The notes under the pieces were generated by a model. That model was not told the DNA's origin and did no database searches. It worked only from the letters and a program-made list of their open reading frames with translations. DNA of 64,000 bases from an uncultured Oscillospiraceae bacterium. Lineage in GTDB: Bacteria; Bacillota; Clostridia; Oscillospirales; Oscillospiraceae. This document shows positions 54,345 through 61,470 of the stretch, piece by piece (positions within the stretch are counted from its first letter, which is position 1; each line of letters opens with the position of its first letter). The position numbers were made by a program, and so were the translations under genes. The stretch is taken from positions 24,976 through 88,975 of the forward strand of contig CANRLZ010000001.1 in NCBI GenBank assembly GCA_947631595.1. Direction: 5' to 3'.

Positions 54345-54836
54345 ATGTCCCGTTTTGAGCCTGTGACCCCGCCCCAGTCCGCCCTTGTGTTCCCCGGCGC
54401 GGTGGCGGTGGGGGATGTGACGCTGGGGGAGGACTGCTCGGTGTGGTATAACGCCGTCCTCCGGGCCGACGAGGCGCCCATCGTCATCGGCCCGGGGAGC
54501 AACATCCAGGATAACGCTGTCCTCCACACCACCACCGGTCACCCCCTCACCGTGGGCCGGGACGTGACGGTGGGCCACGGGGCCATTTTGCACAGCTGCG
54601 CCGTGGGGGACAACACCCTCATCGGCATGGGCGCTATCGTCCTGGACGACGCGGTGATCGGCAAAAACTGCATCGTGGCCGCCGGGGCGCTGGTCACCGG
54701 GCGCACCGTCATCCCCGACGGGTCCATGGTCATGGGTTCGCCGGCCAAGGTGCGCCGGGAGTTGACGGCGGAGGAGATGGAGGCCAACCGCCGCAACGCC
54801 CAGGTCTACCGGGAACTGAAGGAGGGCTATCGCTGA
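54345..54836 (+). CDS. Gamma-carbonic anhydrase-like hexapeptide-repeat protein
   Basis: The 163-residue left-handed beta-helix protein has hexapeptide repeats (GDVTLGEDCSVWYNAVLRADEAPIVIGPGSNIQDNAVLHT) and the metal-ligand histidines in LHTTTGHP and VGHGAILHS, typical of the YrdA/PaaY group. Activity as a carbonic anhydrase is not assured in this group. AAAAGGAGG precedes ATG 54345. It sits between aroC and pheA with one-base overlap to pheA, so it is carried on the aro transcript. Confidence 0.9.
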   Translation: MSRFEPVTPPQSALVFPGAVAVGDVTLGEDCSVWYNAVLRADEAPIVIGPGSNIQDNAVLHTTTGHPLTVGRDVTVGHGAILHSCAVGDNTLIGMGAIVLDDAVIGKNCIVAAGALVTGRTVIPDGSMVMGSPAKVRRELTAEEMEANRRNAQVYRELKEGYR

Positions 54837-55987
54837 TGGACGAACTCAAGCGCCTGCGCGATCAGATCGACCAGATCGACAAGGAGATCCTCACGCTGTT
54901 CACCCGGCGGATGGAGGTGACCCAGAAGGTGGGGGAGTACAAGGTCTCCGCGGGCATCCAGGTCCTGGATCCCCAGCGGGAGCAGGAGGTGCTGGACGGC
55001 AAGGCCGTTCTGGCCGGCCAGGACATCCAGAGCGAAGCCCGCACCCTCTTTGAGACCATCATGGCCCTCTCCCGGCGGCAGCAGCGCCGCCTGGTGGAGC
55101 CGAGCCAGCCGTCTTTCACCCAATATCAGGCCCAGAAGCGGGACGCCCGGCAGCCGGTGGCCGATCCACGGGTGCTCTACCAGGGGGTGCCGGGGGCGTA
55201 TGCCGAGGAGGCCACCGCGGCCTATTTCGGCGAGGATTGCAGCCGCCGGAACCTCCCCGCCTGGGAGGACGTGTTCATCGCCCTCCAGCGCGGCGAGGCG
55301 GACTACGGCGTGGTGCCCATCGAGAACTCCTCCACCGGCTCCATCAACCAGGTCTACGACCTGCTGGCCAAGTACGAACACTTCATCGTGGGCGAGGTGA
55401 AGCTGCGGGTGCGCCACTGCCTCCTGGCCCCGCCTGGGGTGGAGCTGGAGGACGTGACGGAGGTATTCTCCCACGAGCAGGGGCTGTTCCAGTGCGCCCC
55501 CTACCTCAAGGGCCGCCCCTGGCGGCAGACCGCCCTGTCCAACACCGCCGCCGCCGCCCAGTTCGTGGCCGGGAGCGGCCAGCCCTTCGCCGCCATCGGC
55601 TCGGAGCGGTGCGCCAAGCTCTACGGGCTGCGCGTGCTGGAGCGGAATATCTCCAGCGCCGCGGAGAACTACACCCGGTTCGTGGTGGTCTCCCCCCGGA
55701 TGGAGCTGGGGCCGGATCGGGACAAGGTGAGCGCCCTGTTCACCCTGCCCCATAAGGTGGGCACCCTCCACCAGATCATGGCGGTGTTCGCCATCGGCGG
55801 GCTGAACATGATGAAGCTGGAGAGCCGCCCCATCCTGGAGAAGAGCTGGGAGTACCGCTTCTTTGTGGACTTCACCGGGAACCTGCTGGACCCGGAGATG
55901 GACCTGGTGCTGCGGGAGCTGGTGGAGTGCTCCACCGCCTTCCGGGTGCTGGGCAACTACCGCTCAGGGGAGGAGACAGGGGCGTGA
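54836..55987 (+). CDS. pheA: Bifunctional chorismate mutase / prephenate dehydratase
   Basis: The 383-residue protein has an AroQ-class chorismate mutase helix bundle (residues 1-85: LRDQIDQIDKEILTLFTRRMEV), a prephenate dehydratase domain (about 112-290: YQGVPGAYAEEA, GVVPIENSSTGSI, and catalytic-type NYTRF) and a C-terminal ACT domain (about 300-380: GTLHQIMAVFAIGGLNMMKLESRP). ESRP is the phenylalanine-binding motif, so feedback inhibition by Phe is likely. It commits chorismate to phenylalanine. Confidence 0.95.
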   Translation: MDELKRLRDQIDQIDKEILTLFTRRMEVTQKVGEYKVSAGIQVLDPQREQEVLDGKAVLAGQDIQSEARTLFETIMALSRRQQRRLVEPSQPSFTQYQAQKRDARQPVADPRVLYQGVPGAYAEEATAAYFGEDCSRRNLPAWEDVFIALQRGEADYGVVPIENSSTGSINQVYDLLAKYEHFIVGEVKLRVRHCLLAPPGVELEDVTEVFSHEQGLFQCAPYLKGRPWRQTALSNTAAAAQFVAGSGQPFAAIGSERCAKLYGLRVLERNISSAAENYTRFVVVSPRMELGPDRDKVSALFTLPHKVGTLHQIMAVFAIGGLNMMKLESRPILEKSWEYRFFVDFTGNLLDPEMDLVLRELVECSTAFRVLGNYRSGEETGA

Positions 55988-56502
55988 AAAACCTGGTGCT
56001 CATCGGCATGCCGGGCAGCGGCAAGACCAAGATCGGCCAGTACCTGGCCCAAAAGCTGTCCCTCCCCGCGGTGGACACCGACGCCATGGTGGCCCAGGCC
56101 GCGGGGAAGACCATCCCGGAGATTTTCGCCCAGGAGGGGGAGGCCCGCTTCCGGGACCTGGAGACCCAGGCCGCCCGGCGGGCGGCCCAGCTGTCCGGGA
56201 CCATCATCGCCACCGGCGGCGGGATGGTGCTCCGGGAGGAGAATATGGCCGCCCTGGCCGCCACCGGGATCGTCTTCTTCCGGGACCGCCCACCGGAGGC
56301 CATCCTGGGGGAGGATCACACCGGTCGGCCCCTGGTGGGCGGGGACAGGGACGCCGCCCGGACGCGGATCTTTACCCTCTACGCCCAGCGCCTGCCCCTC
56401 TACAAGCGCTACGCCCACCACTACATCCCACCCACCGACACCTACCAGGAGGCGGCGGAGCAGATCGCCGCCATCTATGAAAAGGAGGTTTTGGAGCTAT
56501 GA
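55984..56502 (+). CDS. aroK: Shikimate kinase
   Basis: The 172-residue P-loop kinase has Walker A IGMPGSGKTKIG, the shikimate-binding DTDAM and FRDLE segments, and ATGGGMVLREEN. It phosphorylates shikimate at the 3-hydroxyl with ATP. It starts with GTG at 55984, overlapping the pheA stop by four bases. Confidence 0.94.
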   Translation: MKNLVLIGMPGSGKTKIGQYLAQKLSLPAVDTDAMVAQAAGKTIPEIFAQEGEARFRDLETQAARRAAQLSGTIIATGGGMVLREENMAALAATGIVFFRDRPPEAILGEDHTGRPLVGGDRDAARTRIFTLYAQRLPLYKRYAHHYIPPTDTYQEAAEQIAAIYEKEVLEL

Positions 56503-56930
56503 AATTCCTCGTTCTGAACGGCCCGAATTTGAACCTGCTGGGCCAGCGGGAGCCGGGGGTCTACGGCGCGGAGAGCTACGAGTCGCTGTGCGCCCGGCTG
56601 AAGACCTTCGCCCACGCCCACGGCGCGGAGGTGGAGTTCGTCCAGTCCAACCACGAGGGGGCGCTCATCGACGCCATCCACGCCGCCCAGGGGGTCTATG
56701 ACGCCATCATCTTCAACCCCGGCGCGTTCACCCACTACTCCTACGCCCTGCTGGACGCGCTGAAGGCGGTGTCCGTCCCGGCGGTGGAGGTACATATCTC
56801 CAACGTCCACCGCAGAGAGGAGTTTCGCCGCGTCAGCGTCACCGCCCCCGCCTGCGTGGGGCAGGTGTGCGGCCTGGGGCTGTACGGCTACGAGGCCGCC
56901 ATGGGGTACTTTTTGGAGGCGCAGCCGTGA
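56499..56930 (+). CDS. aroQ: Type II 3-dehydroquinate dehydratase
   Basis: The 143-residue protein has LNGPNLNLLGQREPGVYG (including the catalytic Tyr), VQSNHEGALID, NPGAFTHYSYALLDAL and VEVHISNVHRREEFR, all typical of the dodecameric type II enzyme. It dehydrates 3-dehydroquinate to 3-dehydroshikimate. It overlaps aroK by ATGA and aroE by GTGA. Confidence 0.97.
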   Translation: MKFLVLNGPNLNLLGQREPGVYGAESYESLCARLKTFAHAHGAEVEFVQSNHEGALIDAIHAAQGVYDAIIFNPGAFTHYSYALLDALKAVSVPAVEVHISNVHRREEFRRVSVTAPACVGQVCGLGLYGYEAAMGYFLEAQP

Positions 56931-57784
56931 ACGTCACATTGACCAACACCGCCAAAAAGCTGTGCATCATCGGCGACCCGGTGACCCACTCCAAATCCCC
57001 CCTCCTGCAAAACGCCATGTGCCAGGCCCTGGGCCTGGACTACGTCTACCTCTGCCAGCCGGTGAAGGCGGAGCGGCTGGGGGAGTTTCTGGCGGCGGCC
57101 AAGGAGCTGGGCTACGCCGGGTTCAACGCCACCATGCCCTTCAAGGAGCTGCTCATCCCCTGCCTGGACGAGCTGGACCCCCTGGCGGCCAAGCTGGGGG
57201 CGGTGAATACCGTGTGCATCCGGGAGGGCAGGCTGTACGGCTACAACACCGACTGCCCCGGCTACATCGCCGCCCTGCGCGCCGCGGGGTTTGAACCGGC
57301 GGGCAAGCGGGTGCTCCTCCTGGGCGCCGGAGGCGCCGCCAAGGCGGTGGCGGTGGGCTTGGGGGACGCGGGCGCGGCCCAGGTCACCGTGGCCAACCGC
57401 ACGGCGGCCAAGGCCCAGGCGGTGGCCGGCCTCATCCCCGGCCAGGGCCGGACGGCGGCGTGGAACGCCGAGACCCTGGCGGCGGAGGCGGCGGGGTGCG
57501 ACCTCATCGTGAACGCCACCAGCCTGGGCATGGCGGGGCAGGGGGAGTACGACGACCTCTCCTTCCTGGAGCGCCTGCCCCGGACGGCGCTGGTGAGCGA
57601 CCTCATCTACCACCCCGCCCAGACCGAGTTCCTCCGGCGGGCGTCCGAGCTGGGCCGGGCCACCATGAACGGCCTGCCCCTGCTCATGCGCCAGGCCATT
57701 TTGGGCCTGGAGAAATTCGCCGGGGTGGAGGTGCCGCCGGAGAAGGTGGTGCCCATCCTGGAGCCGCTTTTGTCCCAGCCATAA
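56927..57784 (+). CDS. aroE: Shikimate dehydrogenase
   Basis: The 285-residue protein has the substrate domain (IIGDPVTHSKSPLLQNA, FNATMPFKELLIP with the catalytic Lys, GAVNTVCI, YNTDCPGYIAAL) and a NADP-binding domain (VLLLGAGGAAKAVAVGL, ANRTAAKA). The usual TDGxG is TDCPG here. It reduces 3-dehydroshikimate to shikimate. It starts with GTG at 56927 and completes the seven-enzyme chorismate set in this operon. Confidence 0.94.
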   Translation: MNVTLTNTAKKLCIIGDPVTHSKSPLLQNAMCQALGLDYVYLCQPVKAERLGEFLAAAKELGYAGFNATMPFKELLIPCLDELDPLAAKLGAVNTVCIREGRLYGYNTDCPGYIAALRAAGFEPAGKRVLLLGAGGAAKAVAVGLGDAGAAQVTVANRTAAKAQAVAGLIPGQGRTAAWNAETLAAEAAGCDLIVNATSLGMAGQGEYDDLSFLERLPRTALVSDLIYHPAQTEFLRRASELGRATMNGLPLLMRQAILGLEKFAGVEVPPEKVVPILEPLLSQP

Positions 57785-57804
57785 AGAGATAAGGAGTGTT
57801 TTTC

Positions 57805-58062
57805 ATGGTCTATACCTACACCCCCCACGGGGTCTGTTCCCGGCAGATCCGCCTGGAGATGGAGGACGGGGTGGTGAAGTCCCTGTCCTTCCTGGGCGGC
57901 TGCAACGGCAACCTCCAGGGCATCAGCGCCCTGGTGACCGGCAAGCGCGCCCAGGAGGTCATCCCCCTGCTGCGGGGCATCGACTGCGGCGGGAAGGGCA
58001 CCTCCTGCCCCGACCAGCTCTCCCGCGCCCTGGAGGCCGCCCTGGCCCAGGAGAACGCCTGA
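57805..58062 (+). CDS. TSCPD-domain protein (TIGR03905-like)
   Basis: The 85-residue product has the motif GTSCPDQLSRAL that names the TSCPD domain, preceded by FLGGCNGNLQGISALVTGK with conserved Cys. The domain also occurs in some ribonucleotide reductases, but the stand-alone form has no firm function. AAGGAGTG lies before ATG 57805. It is the last gene before the terminator of the aro operon, 20 bases after aroE. Confidence 0.92.
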   Translation: MVYTYTPHGVCSRQIRLEMEDGVVKSLSFLGGCNGNLQGISALVTGKRAQEVIPLLRGIDCGGKGTSCPDQLSRALEAALAQENA

Positions 58063-58086
58063 GAGACGGGATTTTCAAGGGAAAAG

Positions 58087-58130
58087 CACGGCGGCGCGGC
58101 GCCCCCTGAGGCGCCGCGCCGCCGTGTTTT
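58087..58130 (+). terminator. Terminator of the aro operon
   Basis: A 17-bp GC-rich stem (58087-58103 with 58110-58126) with a CCCTGA loop is followed by TTTT. Confidence 0.92.
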
Positions 58131-58181
58131 CGCGCCCTGTGAAAATTTTAACAAACAAGGAGGAGCGGGGGAGGGGAAACT

Positions 58182-58199
58182 TTGTTAATGTTTTAACAA
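58182..58199 (+). promoter_or_regulatory. Perfect Rex operator upstream of the adh promoter
   Basis: TTGTTAA (58182-58188), four bases, TTAACAA (58193-58199) exactly match the Rex consensus. Rex senses the NADH/NAD+ ratio and represses fermentative dehydrogenases when NADH is low. The site lies 8 bases upstream of the -35. Confidence 0.93.
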
Positions 58200-58206
58200 A
58201 AATTTC

Positions 58207-58235
58207 TTGACATTCCCCCTGGGAACGATTATACT
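58207..58235 (+). promoter_or_regulatory. Strong promoter of the alcohol dehydrogenase gene
   Basis: Consensus TTGACA (58207-58212) and TATACT (58230-58235) are 17 bp apart. It lies between two Rex sites. Confidence 0.85.
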
Positions 58236-58249
58236 TGATTTCAGTGAGA

Positions 58250-58267
58250 TTGATAATTTTTTAACAA
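58250..58267 (+). promoter_or_regulatory. Second Rex operator in the adh leader
   Basis: TTGATAA (58250-58256), four T, TTAACAA (58261-58267): one mismatch to the Rex consensus, placed just downstream of the transcription start. Confidence 0.75.
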
Positions 58268-58302
58268 TCGCGCGAAAAATTTTTTCAGGAGGTAATTGAG
58301 GT

Positions 58303-59520
58303 ATGGCTAGATTTACTCTGCCCCGTGACCTGTATCACGGCAAGGGCGCTCTGGAGGCGCTGAAGAACTTCGAGGGCAAGCGGGCGATCGTCTGCGTGGG
58401 CGGCGGTTCCATGAAGCGCTTCGGGTTCTTGGACAAGGCTGTGAACTACCTGAAGGAGGCGGGCATGGAGGTCGCCCTCATTGAGAACATCGAGCCTGAC
58501 CCCTCCGTGGAGACGGTGATGAAGGGCGCGGAGAAGATGCTGGAGTTCCAGCCCGACTGGATCGTGGCCATGGGCGGCGGCTCCCCCATCGACGCGGCCA
58601 AGGCCATGTGGATCAAGTACGAGTACCCCGAGGTCACCTTCGAGGATATGTGCAAGGTCTTCGGCCTGCCCAAGCTCCGCCGGAAGGCCCACTTCTGCGC
58701 CATCCCCTCCACTTCCGGCACCGCCACCGAGGTCACCGCCTTCTCCATCATCACCGACTACGCCAAGGGCATCAAGTACCCCATCGCCGACTTTGAGATC
58801 ACCCCCGACGTGGCCATCGTGGACCCCGACCTGGCCGAGACCATGCCCCAGAAGCTGGTGGCCCACACCGGCATGGACGCCATGACCCACGCCATCGAGG
58901 CCTATGTCTCCACCGCCCACTGCCAGTACACCGACCCCCTGGCCATCTTCGCCATCCGCATGATCCAGGCCGACCTGGTGGACTCCTACAACGGCGACAT
59001 GACCAAGCGCGACAATATGCACAACGCCCAGTGCCTGGCCGGCATGGCCTTCTCCAACGCCCTGCTGGGCATCGTCCACTCCATGGCCCACAAGACCGGC
59101 GCCGCCTTTGCCGACCTGGGCGCCCACATCATCCACGGCGCGGCCAACGCCATGTACCTGCCCAAGGTCATCGCCTTCAACGCCAAGGACCCCGCCGCCA
59201 AGCGGCGCTACGGCGTGATCGCCGACGAGATGGGCCTGGGCGGCGCCAACGACGACGAGAAGGTGAAGCTCCTCATCGCCTACCTGCGGAAGATGAACGA
59301 CCAGCTGAACATCCCCCACTGCATCCAGCACTACGGCGCGGACAGCTATCCCACCGACCAGGGCTTCGTCCCCGAGGAGGTGTTCCTGGAGCGGCTGCCC
59401 GAGATCGCCAAGAACGCCATCGGCGACGCCTGCACCGGCTCCAACCCCCGCCAGCCCAGCCAGGAGGAGATGGAGAAGCTGCTCAAGTGCTGCTACTACG
59501 ATACCGAGGTGGACTTCTGA
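58303..59520 (+). CDS. Iron-containing alcohol dehydrogenase (butanol dehydrogenase-like)
   Basis: The 405-residue group III ADH has VCVGGGSMKRFG, the nucleotide-binding MGGGSPIDAAKAMW, PSTSGTATEVTAFSIIT, and metal-ligand segments DPDLAETMP, HTGMDAMTHAIEAYVS, IVHSMAHKTGA and HGAANAMYLPKV. It should reduce aldehydes with NAD(P)H in fermentation. Substrate cannot be told from sequence. AGGAGGTAA precedes the ATG. Two Rex operators suggest induction at high NADH. Confidence 0.94.
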   Translation: MARFTLPRDLYHGKGALEALKNFEGKRAIVCVGGGSMKRFGFLDKAVNYLKEAGMEVALIENIEPDPSVETVMKGAEKMLEFQPDWIVAMGGGSPIDAAKAMWIKYEYPEVTFEDMCKVFGLPKLRRKAHFCAIPSTSGTATEVTAFSIITDYAKGIKYPIADFEITPDVAIVDPDLAETMPQKLVAHTGMDAMTHAIEAYVSTAHCQYTDPLAIFAIRMIQADLVDSYNGDMTKRDNMHNAQCLAGMAFSNALLGIVHSMAHKTGAAFADLGAHIIHGAANAMYLPKVIAFNAKDPAAKRRYGVIADEMGLGGANDDEKVKLLIAYLRKMNDQLNIPHCIQHYGADSYPTDQGFVPEEVFLERLPEIAKNAIGDACTGSNPRQPSQEEMEKLLKCCYYDTEVDF

Positions 59521-59567
59521 TTTTCCCTTGACCAAGGCTCGCCCCTGTGGGCGAGGGGAGGACAAGA

Positions 59568-59603
59568 AAAAGCACGCTGGCCGGTTTTGGTCAGCGTGCT
59601 TTT
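59568..59603 (+). terminator. Bidirectional terminator between adh and the helicase gene
   Basis: The stem AAAAGCACGCTGGCC / GGTCAGCGTGCTTTT, with one mismatch, has A and T tracts on its two sides. A smaller hairpin, CTCGCCC/GGGCGAG, lies just upstream at about 59538-59555. Confidence 0.85.
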
Positions 59604-59620
59604 CGCGCTTTATCAAGGGT

Positions 59621-60799
59621 TCAGGACTTCTCCTCCACCTCCAGGAGTACCCCGTTTTCGTACTTCAGGGGGACGACCACGTTCCGGGTGCCCCGCTGGA
59701 TCTCGTCCATCTTCAGGGCCTCGGTGACGGTGGAGACCAGGGTGTAGGCCACGCCATGGCGCTTGGCCCGGCCGGTGCGGCCGATGCGGTGGACGTAGTA
59801 CTCGTTCTCGTCGGGCACGTCGTAGTTGAACACCACGTCCACATCGTCGATATCCAGGCCACGGGCGGCCACGTCGGTGGCCACCAGCACCCGGAGCTTG
59901 CCCTCCCGGAACTGGGTGAGGACTTTCTCCCGCACCCGCTGCTGGATATCCCCGTGGATGGCGTCGGCCTGGACGCCCCGCATGCGCAGGAGAGAGGCCA
60001 GGCGGTCGGTCATGTTCTTGGTGTTGCAGAAGGCGATGGCCCGCTCATACCCGCCGGCCTCCAGGAGCTGGGCGGTGATGTCCACCTTCTCCCCCCGGTC
60101 CACCTCCACACGGTACTGCTGGATATCCGGCTTGTTCTCCGCCACCGGCTGGACGGTGATCTCCACCGGGTCGCGCTGGTAGACCCAGGAGATGTCCAGC
60201 ACCTCCCGGGAGATGGTGGCGGAGAACATCCCCAGGTTGCGGCGCTGGGGCATGGTGTCCAGAATGCGGGTCACGTCCCGGACAAAGCCCATGTCCAGCA
60301 TCCGGTCCGCCTCGTCCAGCACCACCGTCTCCACCTTGTCCAGCCGGACGGTGTGCCGCTTCATGTGATCCATCAGCCGACCGGGGGTGGCCACCACGAT
60401 CTGGGGGCGCTTCTTCAGAGCCTGGATCTGTTTTTCGATGGGCGCGCCGCCGTAGAGGCAGACGGAGCGCACCCCCTCCTTGAAGGCGCACAGGTCCCGC
60501 AGCTCCTCCTGGATCTGGAGGGCCAGTTCCCGGGTGGGGGCCAGCACCAGGCCGGTGACCGCCTCCCCGGCGGGGTCGGTGTGCTCCACCATGGGGATGC
60601 CGAAGGCGAAGGTCTTGCCCGTGCCGGTGGGGGCTTTGGCGATCACGTCCTTCCACGCCATGAAGGGGGGGATGGCCCCCACCTGGATGGGGGTGGCGGT
60701 GACGTAGCCCTTCTGCTCCACCGCCCGCAAAAGCGCCGGGGAGAGGCCCATGTCCTTGTAGTCCTGTACTTCGTTGATGGTCTCGCCGTTGACTTCCAT
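59621..60799 (-). CDS. DEAD-box RNA helicase
   Basis: The 392-residue protein is a minimal helicase core: Q motif (GYVTATPIQVGAIP), Walker A APTGTGKT, APTRELALQ, VATPGRLMD, DEAD in VVLDEADRMLDMGF, SAT in FSATIS, then ARGLDIDDVD and HRIGRTGRA. The very short C-terminal tail lacks an RNA-binding extension such as DbpA-RBD, so the target RNA is unknown. ATG 60799 follows GAGGAA. It is a single-gene unit convergent with adh. Confidence 0.95.
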   Translation of the reverse strand: MEVNGETINEVQDYKDMGLSPALLRAVEQKGYVTATPIQVGAIPPFMAWKDVIAKAPTGTGKTFAFGIPMVEHTDPAGEAVTGLVLAPTRELALQIQEELRDLCAFKEGVRSVCLYGGAPIEKQIQALKKRPQIVVATPGRLMDHMKRHTVRLDKVETVVLDEADRMLDMGFVRDVTRILDTMPQRRNLGMFSATISREVLDISWVYQRDPVEITVQPVAENKPDIQQYRVEVDRGEKVDITAQLLEAGGYERAIAFCNTKNMTDRLASLLRMRGVQADAIHGDIQQRVREKVLTQFREGKLRVLVATDVAARGLDIDDVDVVFNYDVPDENEYYVHRIGRTGRAKRHGVAYTLVSTVTEALKMDEIQRGTRNVVVPLKYENGVLLEVEEKS

Positions 60800-60834
60800 G
60801 TTCAACTTCCTCTTTTGTCAAAATCTCGCCCCCT

Positions 60835-60863
60835 AGTGTACCACAGCCGGGAGAGAAATGCAA
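60835..60863 (-). promoter_or_regulatory. Promoter of the DEAD-box helicase gene
   Basis: Minus-strand TTGCAT (60858-60863) and TACACT (60835-60840) are 17 bp apart. Confidence 0.6.
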
Positions 60864-60898
60864 ATCCCCGGGACAGCCCATATTTGCGCAAGTTTTCG

Positions 60899-60927
60899 TT
60901 GACAGGGGGGAAAGTTTGTGCTAAACT
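60899..60927 (+). promoter_or_regulatory. rpsO promoter
   Basis: Consensus TTGACA (60899-60904) and TAAACT (60922-60927) are 17 bp apart with TTTGTGC before the -10. The roughly 105-base leader that follows has a small hairpin (GTCTG/CAGAC near 60932-60946) and a GC-rich segment and could hold an S15 autoregulatory structure. Confidence 0.7.
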
Positions 60928-61035
60928 ACCTCTGTCTGTTGACCAGACGCCTTTACCTACCCTTCGCTGTGACCCGCGGCATCACCGGCCCCGGTCTCGG
61001 CCCTGGGCAAATTTTCAAGAAAGGTGGAACCAAAC

Positions 61036-61302
61036 ATGATCCGCAAAGACCAGAAGACCGAAGTCATCGACGCCAACCGCATCCACCCCACCGACACCGG
61101 CTCGCCGGAGGTGCAGATCGCCATCCTCACCGCCCGCATCGGCCAGCTCACCGAGCACCTGAAGGTTCACATCCACGACAACCACTCCCGCCGGGGCCTG
61201 TACAAGATGATCGGCCAGCGCCGCAAGCTGCTGGACTACCTGATGAAGAAGGACATCGAGCGCTACCGCGCCGTCATTGCTAAGTTGGGTATCCGTAAAT
61301 AA
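61036..61302 (+). CDS. rpsO: 30S ribosomal protein S15
   Basis: The 88-residue protein has the complete S15 pattern: [48 protein letters not shown] and the end [13 protein letters not shown]. It binds 16S rRNA at the central domain. ATG 61036 follows AAAGGTGG. Its place before pnp is the usual order in bacteria. Confidence 0.98.
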   Translation: MIRKDQKTEVIDANRIHPTDTGSPEVQIAILTARIGQLTEHLKVHIHDNHSRRGLYKMIGQRRKLLDYLMKKDIERYRAVIAKLGIRK

Positions 61303-61321
61303 GAACGAGAGCGTCAACCGC

Positions 61322-61353
61322 AAAGGGTGGTGTGGCTTGCCACGCCACCCTTT
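61322..61353 (+). other. Intergenic hairpin between rpsO and pnp
   Basis: AAAGGGTGGTGTGGC pairs with GCCACGCCACCCTTT (one mismatch) over a minimal loop. Only three T residues follow, so it may be an RNase processing site or a partial terminator. In E. coli an RNase III-cut hairpin at this place controls pnp. Confidence 0.6.
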
Positions 61354-61470
61354 GACAAAATTCTCCCCCTTGTCTCCTTTGTTAGCAGTTGAAGGTAGGC
61401 CGACGAAATTCGACCCAGCTTCAAGTGCTAAGAGAGGGGTCCGGGGGCATACAAAAGGAGGAACCCCCCA

